A stretch of DNA of 64,000 nt from Verrucomicrobiota bacterium. GTDB taxonomy: Bacteria > Verrucomicrobiota > Verrucomicrobiia > Verrucomicrobiales > DEV007. The stretch is taken from positions 20,823 to 84,822 of the forward strand of contig JAHDID010000008.1 in assembly GCA_020630975.1 (NCBI GenBank), given 5' to 3'. The position numbers were made by a program, and so were the translations under genes. The stretch's first letter is position 1. Every line of letters begins with the position of its first letter. The notes under the pieces were generated by a model. That model saw nothing but the letters and a program-made list of their open reading frames with translations. It was not told where the DNA came from and did not search any database. Shown in pieces: positions 36,682 to 43,380 of the stretch.

Positions 36682-38172
36682 CTACGGGTTCAAAGCTGCG
36701 GCAAATCGCTCGCCATCGCGGCTGAGGATCATCATCGACCGCTTATTCTGCGGCAGAGAGCCTAGCAGATCATAAAATGTGGCGACATTACTGACTCGAT
36801 TTCGATTGATGATATGGATCAGATCACCGGGCTTAAATTGGGCTGCAGCCTGCGATCCACGCTGGACATCAGAGATCAGAATAGCTGGCACATCCTCAGG
36901 GATATTCATCACCTGCCGCTCCTGAGCGGTAAGATTTTGCACCTGAATCCCTAGGGCCTGAGCGATCTCAAAGCCGCTTTTGCTAGCCATATCTTTTTTA
37001 AATGTTAGCGAATTCATCGCCGATTTAGAGACAAACTGTGGCTCTACCTTCAGCACTTTCCCGTCGCGAAGCAGCTCGATCTTGGCCACATCGCCGCCCT
37101 TTTTCTTGCGGATACGAGAGATGAAATCCTCTGAGCTAGCGATTTTTTTGCCATCGAACTTCACGATCTGATCTCCTGGCTGCAGCCCAGATAGCGCTGC
37201 GGGTGAATCGACCGCGACATCGACCACCACCGGCGCGCGGCTCGCCAGCCCCACACCGAGGTACCCGCGCTCCAGCGGCTTATCCAGAGCGATCGCCTCA
37301 TAGATCTCTCTAGCTTCATTCGCCGGGATAGCCAGCCCCACACCCTGCCACGCTTTGACATTCTGATCGCCGGTAAAGATCGCCACATTCACCCCGATGA
37401 TCTCGCCACGGATATTCACCAGCGGACCACCCGAGTTACCCGGATTGATCACCGCATCGACTTGGAAATACTCATTGGTATTGTCACTGAGCTGGCGCTG
37501 CTTGGCGCTGATGATGCCGCGGGTCACCGTCTCGCTCAGGCCAAAGGGATTACCGATGGCGAGAGCCATCTCGCCGACTCGCACTTGATTGGAGTCGCCA
37601 AATGGCAGCGGCTTAAAGCGCACCACCGGCTCGCCCTCGGGCTGGATGATCTTTAGCACGGCCACATCGGCACGCGGGTCGCTACCGATCCACTCGGCCT
37701 CGTAGCTCTTGCCGCCATGAAGTGTCACCATGATCTCGGACACATCGGATACCACGTGATGATTCGTCACGATATAGCCGTCCTCCGACACGATCGCTCC
37801 CGAGCCTAGGCCCGCCGGTATCTCTGCCCGCTCATTCAGCGAGCGCCACGATAGACCAAAGGGATCTGCGGGCACATAGCGGCGGCGGTTGACGGTGCGC
37901 TTGGTATCGATGCTGACCACCGATGGCACCACCGACTCCGTCAGATCAGCCAGGGCCGAATTCACCTGCGATAGCACGGCAAAACTATTCACATCCATGA
38001 CCGGCTCGCCGCGCAGCGTAGGCGTAGGAGTCGTCGCTACCGTAGGTGCCTGGCCGCGGAATAGGTCGAATACATTGTAGACCTTGTCGGAGTCGGCCAT
38101 CGCTCGGTAGGCGAGGATAGCCACTGCCACGGCTACCGTAGCGATCATGAGATTGGTGAAAAATCGGCTCAT
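36682..38172 (-). CDS. HtrA/DegP-family serine protease with two PDZ domains
   Basis: The 496-residue periplasmic protease has an N-terminal membrane/signal helix (LMIATVAVAVAILAYRAM), a trypsin-like domain with His in VTNHHVV, Asp in RADVAVLKI and Ser in NPGNSGGPLVN, and two C-terminal PDZ domains (GYLGVGLASRAPVVVDVAV..., and one near IQVQNLTAQERQVMNIPED with RGSQAAAQFKPGDLIHIINR). It degrades or refolds misfolded envelope proteins. A thioredoxin-fold protein gene lies 40 bp upstream on the same strand, consistent with an envelope-quality-control operon. Confidence 0.93.
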   Translation of the reverse strand: MSRFFTNLMIATVAVAVAILAYRAMADSDKVYNVFDLFRGQAPTVATTPTPTLRGEPVMDVNSFAVLSQVNSALADLTESVVPSVVSIDTKRTVNRRRYVPADPFGLSWRSLNERAEIPAGLGSGAIVSEDGYIVTNHHVVSDVSEIMVTLHGGKSYEAEWIGSDPRADVAVLKIIQPEGEPVVRFKPLPFGDSNQVRVGEMALAIGNPFGLSETVTRGIISAKQRQLSDNTNEYFQVDAVINPGNSGGPLVNIRGEIIGVNVAIFTGDQNVKAWQGVGLAIPANEAREIYEAIALDKPLERGYLGVGLASRAPVVVDVAVDSPAALSGLQPGDQIVKFDGKKIASSEDFISRIRKKKGGDVAKIELLRDGKVLKVEPQFVSKSAMNSLTFKKDMASKSGFEIAQALGIQVQNLTAQERQVMNIPEDVPAILISDVQRGSQAAAQFKPGDLIHIINRNRVSNVATFYDLLGSLPQNKRSMMILSRDGERFAAALNP

Positions 38173-38212
38173 ATCAGTTTGGTCGATGGATGATTAGAGA
38201 AAAAATGAAACT

Positions 38213-39235
38213 TCACTGCGCAGCCTGCCACTCACTCGGCGGCAGTTGCTGATTGCGCAGCACTTGGTCGATGCGAGGGAAAGAGCGGCTCATCTTCTGA
38301 TCTGGCGGCGCTAGCTGATTGATCTGTAGGGTCCACTCCTGACCACGACAGTCTCTAAGCGTCATCAGATGGTCGCCTCGTCTAATAAATCGGGCAAAAA
38401 TATAGCGCCCCTCACTGTTGTGCCATTTGCGGTAGCCCTGATTGATCAGCGATGCCTTCTGCTGCTCGATATCGGCGAGAATCGGTGCGCAGGCGGCCTT
38501 CAGCTCGTTGAAATAATCGACGGGGCGATCCTTCTTGTAGCCACGCATCGAGCGCTGCACCTCGCCATGCGGATTAAAAATCAGAATCGACGGGTAACCC
38601 GCCACCTTGAACTCCTTCTTCACCCAGCGTTTGGCCTCGCCCGCTTCGGTGATGTTGCGCGGGTAGGTCATGTAGCAGATCACCAGATTCTCCTTCACAT
38701 ATTCATTGAAGCTGCGCGAGGAAAACACCTGCTCGGATAGCTGCATCGCCTCGGGAGCCCAGACTGCGGTGAAAAGCAGCATCATTGGGCGCATCTCGCG
38801 CTGGGCACGGGCGAAAGCGTAGCGCGGATTGGTCTCCCACCAGGCAGACTGTGGATCGTCGGGGTAGACGAGCGCCTTTTGATCGGGGTTTTTCTCCTTT
38901 TTATCGACTAGCGAGGATCGACCGATCTGTCGACCGATGCTCTTACCATTGCCCAAGTCCTCCTCGCTAGACTCGGGAAATTCCACGATATTTACCTCGC
39001 CTAGCTTGGGCCTATCCTGCTGGCCCTGAGGCGGCAGCATCCCCTGACTGCGAGCGACCTGATAGGGCAACGGAGCCCCGGGCTGGCTCAGATCGATCAT
39101 CTGCGGTTTGTCATTGGAGACAGGCATCGGCCCAAAACGAGCCGCAGCAGCCGCATCGTCGCTACTCTCCTGAGCACACAGCCACATAGCTGTGCTCAGA
39201 GATAGTAGAAGGGAGATGTGTGTCAGGCGGACCAT
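38213..39235 (-). CDS. Secreted thioredoxin-fold protein without CxxC plus SHD1-like domain
   Basis: The 340-residue product has a signal peptide (HISLLLSLSTAMWLCAQ). A thioredoxin-like domain spans about residues 135-240 (RPMMLLFTAVWAPEAMQLSE, then VAGYPSILIFNPHGEV with the cis-Pro region), but the usual WCxxC position reads WAPEAM, so it has no redox cysteines. The C terminus (RKWHNSEGRYIFARFIRRGD, then LRDCRGQEWTLQINQL) matches the SHD1-like domain often fused to secreted proteins in Planctomycetota and Verrucomicrobiota. It likely binds client proteins or acts as a chaperone-like partner of the downstream HtrA. Confidence 0.75.
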   Translation of the reverse strand: MVRLTHISLLLSLSTAMWLCAQESSDDAAAAARFGPMPVSNDKPQMIDLSQPGAPLPYQVARSQGMLPPQGQQDRPKLGEVNIVEFPESSEEDLGNGKSIGRQIGRSSLVDKKEKNPDQKALVYPDDPQSAWWETNPRYAFARAQREMRPMMLLFTAVWAPEAMQLSEQVFSSRSFNEYVKENLVICYMTYPRNITEAGEAKRWVKKEFKVAGYPSILIFNPHGEVQRSMRGYKKDRPVDYFNELKAACAPILADIEQQKASLINQGYRKWHNSEGRYIFARFIRRGDHLMTLRDCRGQEWTLQINQLAPPDQKMSRSFPRIDQVLRNQQLPPSEWQAAQ

Positions 39236-39281
39236 GTTTCTTCTCCTAGTAGAAAAGCACGGCTTTCGCCAAAAAGCGAGC

Positions 39282-40292
39282 CTACAGCTGTGCGAGAAAG
39301 AAATGGATCATCTCCTCGTAGAGATCATCTCCTCCTGCACGCAGCACATCGTAGTGATGGGCCTCCGGCAGCTCGCGCCAGATATGGTGATCGCCGGGCA
39401 GGTTTTGGTAGATCCGGCTCGCCTGCTCGATAGGGATCACCTCGTCGAGCCTGCCGTGGGCGATCATCACCGGCACCTGGATCGAGCTAGCAGCAGTCGC
39501 GGGCGAGAGCTCAGCCGCCGGCAGCCCCGCCCGCCAGCTGGCGAGATCTACGATAGCAGTGCGCAGCCAGCCAGGGCAGCGCCCCTCAGTGACATTGCCG
39601 ATGGCGTGGCGTACCACCTCTCGATAGTCTGCAAACGGTGCCACCGCCACACCTGCTCGGATACGTGTCTCCCCTCTCTCTGCTAGAGTCAGCAGTACCG
39701 TGGCCGCACCCATGGAATTGCCAAACGCAAAGACCGGCCCCAGCTGCTCGCCACTGTGTGAGAGATTGCTATCGACCTGATCGAGAATCGTGCGCAGATC
39801 CTGCGCCTCACGCCAGCCATAGGTCGAGTAGCGGCCCCCGCTCTCCCCCTGCCCTCTGGCATCATACACGATGCAGCGCAGATCTGCTGCCACCAGCCGC
39901 TGGGCGATGACTAGCATGTTCTCTTTTTTCCCGCCGCGACCGTGGTGCAGGATCACCGTGCCACGAGGCTGATTTTGGCGGCTCACACCAGCTTTCTCCA
40001 GCCGCTGCCACATCCGGCGAGTACGCTCGGCTGCTCCCGGCTGCGGATGCGGGTTCACGAGGTAGCCTTTTAGCTCCAGCCCGTCTGCTGTCGCAAAGGT
40101 CATCGCCTCGAGAGCGATACCATACTCTGCCGACTGCTCTCGATAGGCGATATGCCTCTCCTCCAGAGGGCGATGCGGTGGCTTCAGCACCAGCCCAGAG
40201 CTGATCCATAGCCCAGCGGCCGCAGCCATGACTAGCAGGACGACTAGCGATATGGAGATGACGAGTAGCAAAACCTTTTTCCTCGATGTCAT
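39282..40292 (-). CDS. Membrane-anchored alpha/beta hydrolase
   Basis: The 336-residue product starts with a membrane helix (VLLLVISISLVVLLVMAAAA) and continues as an alpha/beta hydrolase of the Abhydrolase/BD-FAE type. The oxyanion region is LHHGRGGKK, the nucleophile elbow GNSMG contains the serine, the acid is probably in IAHGRLDEVIP and the histidine in LPEAHHYDVL. Esterase, lipase or peptidase activity at the inner membrane is probable; the substrate is unknown. It is 46 bp upstream of the Trx/SHD1 gene on the same strand. Confidence 0.85.
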   Translation of the reverse strand: MTSRKKVLLLVISISLVVLLVMAAAAGLWISSGLVLKPPHRPLEERHIAYREQSAEYGIALEAMTFATADGLELKGYLVNPHPQPGAAERTRRMWQRLEKAGVSRQNQPRGTVILHHGRGGKKENMLVIAQRLVAADLRCIVYDARGQGESGGRYSTYGWREAQDLRTILDQVDSNLSHSGEQLGPVFAFGNSMGAATVLLTLAERGETRIRAGVAVAPFADYREVVRHAIGNVTEGRCPGWLRTAIVDLASWRAGLPAAELSPATAASSIQVPVMIAHGRLDEVIPIEQASRIYQNLPGDHHIWRELPEAHHYDVLRAGGDDLYEEMIHFFLAQL

Positions 40293-40399
40293 GTCTCGGC
40301 TATACGCCGCTGATGCAAGTTATCTTTCATAAGGGGCGAACCTGAGGGCCTCCGCCTATAGTTTGACAAGCCCTAGGGCTCTCGCCAGTGTGCCCTACC

Positions 40400-40912
40400 A
40401 TGAGGTACTCCCTACTCGCTCTCTCCAGCCTCCTACTCGCCTCGTGCGGCGCGCCCGACGATATCGAGTACAATGACGACGGCGTGGTGAAAGCGCAGAA
40501 AGTCGGGACTCAACTGATCCAAACCCAGCTGCATCGCCACAATGGCCGAAACTTTTCCCCCGTGCAGATCCATCAAGAGCCACGCTACTACATACTCTAC
40601 TACTCTGCCTCGTGGTGAGGCCCCTGCCGCGTGAGTGCTCCACAGGTGGTGGACCTATATCAGCGCTATGTCGCGAGCAATCCCCGAGTCGAGATGGTAC
40701 ATATATCTCTCGATAAAGATAATCTAGCTGCCTCGCGCTGGGCGAGTAGTAGCAGATTTCCCTGGCTGACCGTGCTCCCCGAGAATGTGAAAGCCAGTGG
40801 ACTCGAGCGCTATCGCAATGGCAAATTCGTCCCCGACTACACCCTGCTCAGCTACGATGGTAAGAAACTAGGCAGCGGCCAAGGGGTATTCCAGCAGGCT
40901 GGAAAGCTATGA
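40400..40912 (+). CDS. Thioredoxin-like lipoprotein with TGA (selenocysteine) in WxGPC active site
   Basis: Read through the TGA at 40616-40618, the frame gives a 170-residue protein. It has a lipoprotein signal (MRYSLLALSSLLLASC, lipobox Cys at 16), then a TlpA/nucleoredoxin-like thioredoxin domain with YYILYYSASW, the TGA as residue 73, then GPCRVSAPQVVDLYQ, VEMVHISLDKDN and RFPWLTVLPEN. The TGA stands exactly where the first catalytic Cys of WCGPC belongs; Cys76 remains. Frame and homology are continuous across it. A SECIS-like hairpin begins 10 nt after the TGA. Sec in the thioredoxin active site is known in other selenoproteins. Function would be periplasmic thiol-disulfide or peroxide reduction. 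A nonsense mutation (TGC or TGT to TGA) is the alternative; without selABCD in view this stays an inference. Confidence 0.8.
40629..40666 (+). promoter_or_regulatory. Candidate bacterial SECIS hairpin after the TGA
   Basis: Counting the first base after TGA as +1, an outer stem pairs GCGTGA (+11 to +16) with TCAGCGC (+42 to +48, one bulged G). An apical stem pairs TCCAC (+21 to +25) with GTGGA (+31 to +35), with loop AGGTG. Bacterial SECIS loops lie about 16-37 nt after the UGA and carry a G in the first two loop positions; both conditions hold. The pairing was made by eye. Confidence 0.6.
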
Positions 40913-40985
40913 TCAGATCGGAGAGCTTATGCCGCTCGACAGAGTCATCCAACTATGATACACCTTAAACCAATAACTGAATGAT

Positions 40986-41513
40986 ATGAGAGTGGTCTTA
41001 TTTCTAGTGGTGCTCACCATAACCATCGACGGTTTTTCTGAAGATCAATTACCCAATAGGTATCAATTACTCAAATCGAATTACCAAACGGCCATTGAAA
41101 GAGTATCAAAACCTATCACTGCAAAATACATTCAGGAACTCAAAAATTTGCGAAGTGAAATGACAGCCAGCGGGAACCTGAACATCGCCCTAGATGTTGA
41201 GGAAGAGCTAAAGCGGCTCGGTGTGATAGCCGTCACTTTAGAAGAGGTTTTAATGACCAAAGCCTGGGTTTTGAATAACTCTCACAAAAAGTACCCTGTT
41301 ACGTTTCTTACAGGCGGGAAAGGCATTATTTCTGGCTTTGGAACCTCAGATTGCAAATGGGAAATAAAGAAAGAAAACATTCTTAAAATCACCTGCCCGA
41401 ACCCAGAAAACTATTTTGAATTCGAGTTTAGCTCTTTGGATAGTCAAAGAATCCAAGGAAAAAATAGTAAAGGCAAGACTCGGTTCTTGGAAGTAGTCAA
41501 ACCGGCTCAATGA
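40986..41513 (+). CDS. Secreted protein of unknown function
   Basis: The 175-residue product has a short signal peptide (MRVVLFLVVLTITIDGFS), a helical segment (LLKSNYQTAIERVSKPITAK, YIQELKNLRSEMTASGNLNI, ALDVEEELKRL) and a beta-rich C-terminal half (WVLNNSHKKYPVTFLTGGKG, CKWEIKKENILKITCP, NYFEFEFSS). This helix-then-lipocalin-like pattern occurs in many secreted Planctomycetota/Verrucomicrobiota proteins but I cannot name a family. Its GC content is lower than its neighbours, hinting at different origin. Confidence 0.65.
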   Translation: MRVVLFLVVLTITIDGFSEDQLPNRYQLLKSNYQTAIERVSKPITAKYIQELKNLRSEMTASGNLNIALDVEEELKRLGVIAVTLEEVLMTKAWVLNNSHKKYPVTFLTGGKGIISGFGTSDCKWEIKKENILKITCPNPENYFEFEFSSLDSQRIQGKNSKGKTRFLEVVKPAQ

Positions 41514-41596
41514 TCGGATACCAAAACAGTAAAAACATCACCACAAGCTACTTATTGCGGCTCCTTTAAAATACCCATCTAGAATCTTCCACCCAT

Positions 41597-41633
41597 TTCA
41601 ATAGGGTACAATTTTGACTCAATAGGGTACAAT
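41597..41633 (+). repeat. Two copies of the 21-bp-period repeat
   Basis: TTCAATAGGGTACAAT at 41597 and CTCAATAGGGTACAAT at 41618, 21 bp apart, joined by TTTGA. The pair is almost identical to the one at 9946, including the linker. It lies in the gap after a plus-strand gene and before the end of convergent pdxH, so no promoter is expected here. Confidence 0.95.
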
Positions 41634-41686
41634 TCGCCGGCCTGAAGGAACGCGGGGAGTAACTTTACAACGTTCTAGGTCGAATA

Positions 41687-41934
41687 GTCCCAGAGGGACA
41701 ACAGAAAATAGCCGGTGGTGTAGCGCAGCGAAACCACCGGATTTCTAGCGTCTCATCAGGCAAGTCCCGGCAGGGACGACAGAAGCGGGCTGTTTCCTTA
41801 CCGAATGGAATGATGGCTTGCCGTCGATTGGCCTAGGCGCGCTTCTGTCGTCCCTGCCGGGACTGAAAATGGTTCTGAACCCGTCTCCGGTGGTTTCACC
41901 ACCGGCTACTTTCTGTCGTGCCTCCGGCACTGGG
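41687..41934. repeat. Nested inverted-repeat element
   Basis: The outer arms (41687-41741 and 41885-41934) are imperfect complements, each with its own CCGGTGGT/ACCACCGG hairpin and the ACAGAAA-TAGCC motif. Inside them is a perfect 25-bp inverted repeat (41763-41787 and 41840-41864) enclosing 52 bp. Both arms carry the theme GTCCC, AGGGAC, ACAGAA. It fills the otherwise geneless 41514-42008 gap together with the 21-bp repeats. No coding frame is credible here. Confidence 0.85.
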
Positions 41935-42008
41935 GAGGCGCTCCGATTAAGTTAGTTCCACACGAAAGGGGAAATTTGTTATTCAAGGGGCTCCAATCGC
42001 CCTATCAA

Positions 42009-42686
42009 TCACGGACTGAGCCGGACAATGGTCCAGTCTCCATCTGCGCCACTCTCACCTCCCCGAGTGTAGCGAAAGCGATCGTGTAGGCGGCCTGGGC
42101 CACCTTTCCAAAACTCGATACTGATCGGCACCACGCGGTAGCCACCCCAGTGATCGGGGATGGGCACACAGTCGGGACCTCCATCATCTGGGTAGCGCTG
42201 GCGCATCTCGGCATCCTGCTGCTCGAGGTGCTCACGGCTGGGGATCTGCTCGCTCTGGCGCGATGCCCACGCGCCGATCCGGCTGGCGTAGGGGCGACTG
42301 TAGAAGTAAGCCTCCGACTCCTCGCGGCTGACTTTCTCCACACGACCTCGGATCTGTACCTGCCGCTCGAGAGCCTTCCACAGAAAGGTCAGTGCCGCCT
42401 GCGGATGCGCCTCGATCTCCTGCGCCTTTCGGCTCTGGTAGTTGGTGTAGAAGGTGAACCCTCGATCGTCGAGATCTTTCAGCAGCACCGTGCGGCTGGA
42501 TGGCAACTGATCGAGCCCTAGGGTGGACAGCGTCATCGCATTCACCTCGCGGATGCCAGCGTCTCTCGCATCGGCAAACCAAGCATGAAACTGCGCAAAA
42601 GGATCGCCGACCAGATCTCCACGGCGGAGTGGTCGGAGCTGGTAGTCCTCGCGCAAGTCAGCGATGTCTTTTTCGGTATCGGACAT
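42009..42686 (-). CDS. pdxH: Pyridoxamine 5'-phosphate oxidase
   Basis: PdxH uses FMN and O2 to convert pyridoxamine or pyridoxine phosphate to pyridoxal 5'-phosphate. The 225-residue protein has the normal length and motifs: DPFAQFHAWFADA at the start, SSRTVLLKDLDDRGFTFYTN and SRKAQEIEAHPQAALTF (FMN and substrate binding), EAYFYSRPYASRIGAWASRQ, and the C-terminal signature EFWKGGPGRLHDRFRYTR. It lies just downstream of the RodZ-like gene on the same strand. Confidence 0.96.
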   Translation of the reverse strand: MSDTEKDIADLREDYQLRPLRRGDLVGDPFAQFHAWFADARDAGIREVNAMTLSTLGLDQLPSSRTVLLKDLDDRGFTFYTNYQSRKAQEIEAHPQAALTFLWKALERQVQIRGRVEKVSREESEAYFYSRPYASRIGAWASRQSEQIPSREHLEQQDAEMRQRYPDDGGPDCVPIPDHWGGYRVVPISIEFWKGGPGRLHDRFRYTRGGESGADGDWTIVRLSP

Positions 42687-42720
42687 ACACTGATGGTACG
42701 CCTGAGACAGCCTGTGCGGC

Positions 42721-43305
42721 CTACTCAGGTAGAGGATCTAGCTTCACCCGAGGTGTCTGAGTGCCTGAGACTGTCGTCTCTACCGTGCCGACCGGTGGGC
42801 TAGGCAGAGTGACGGGGATGCTGCTGTTGGTCAGGGTCTCTGAGCTATCGAAAGTCTGAGCAATCTGATTGGGACCCTCGATCGGCGCAGCTGCGCGCGA
42901 GCCGAGGTAGTAGAAAATACCCAGGGCACCAGCGAAGACCAAAGTCGCCGCCATGAGGAATACCGGCGAGCCCTTGCGAGTGTCCATGCGGCGGTAGCGG
43001 CGGTTTTTCTGAGAAAACTGCGAGGACTCCAGATTCTCCCGAATCTTGTCCGGCGGGATGTAAGTCGCCGACTCGTCTGTGACCAACATGAGCTGATCCA
43101 GATCCACACCCAAATCGACATCGAGAAACTCACTGTACTTCTTCAGGTAAGAGCGAAGGTAAGCAGCACTAGGGATATCTGCATAATGATCGGCCTCGAG
43201 ATCCATGATGACACTGGCGGCAATCTTGGATTTGAAGCTAACGTAGTCGATACTCCATTCGCGAGCCTCGCGGGCTTCGCGTAAAAGAGGTCCAAATAGT
43301 TTCAT
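42721..43305 (-). CDS. RodZ-like helix-turn-helix membrane protein
   Basis: The 194-residue product has an N-terminal HTH_25 domain (LLREAREAREWSIDYVSFKS, then MDLEADHYADIPSAAYLRSY), a short basic segment, one membrane helix (FLMAATLVFAGALGIFYYLG) and a Pro/Thr-rich periplasmic tail. This is the layout of RodZ, which links the MreB cytoskeleton to cell-wall synthesis, but the periplasmic domain is much shorter than in E. coli. The gene is 75 bp downstream of ftsK. Confidence 0.75.
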   Translation of the reverse strand: MKLFGPLLREAREAREWSIDYVSFKSKIAASVIMDLEADHYADIPSAAYLRSYLKKYSEFLDVDLGVDLDQLMLVTDESATYIPPDKIRENLESSQFSQKNRRYRRMDTRKGSPVFLMAATLVFAGALGIFYYLGSRAAAPIEGPNQIAQTFDSSETLTNSSIPVTLPSPPVGTVETTVSGTQTPRVKLDPLPE

Positions 43306-43337
43306 TGTAGGTGGTAGCTGGTGGTGCGTTGAATTGT

Positions 43338-43370
43338 GTTTCAGGGATGGAAGGGGACCCTACCTGAAAC
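43338..43370. terminator. Hairpin between ftsK and the RodZ-like gene
   Basis: GTTTCAGG at 43338-43345 pairs exactly with CCTGAAAC at 43363-43370 across a 17-nt GC-rich loop. It follows the ftsK stop by 11 bp on the minus strand. No T-run is present, so attenuation or termination is only suggested. Confidence 0.4.
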
Positions 43371-43380
43371 TAGACTAGGG

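Noticed and set aside
40388-40912. Two separate small genes around the TGA at 40616
   Set aside because: Frame, spacing and thioredoxin homology continue across the TGA, and the second piece has no plausible start or leader of its own.
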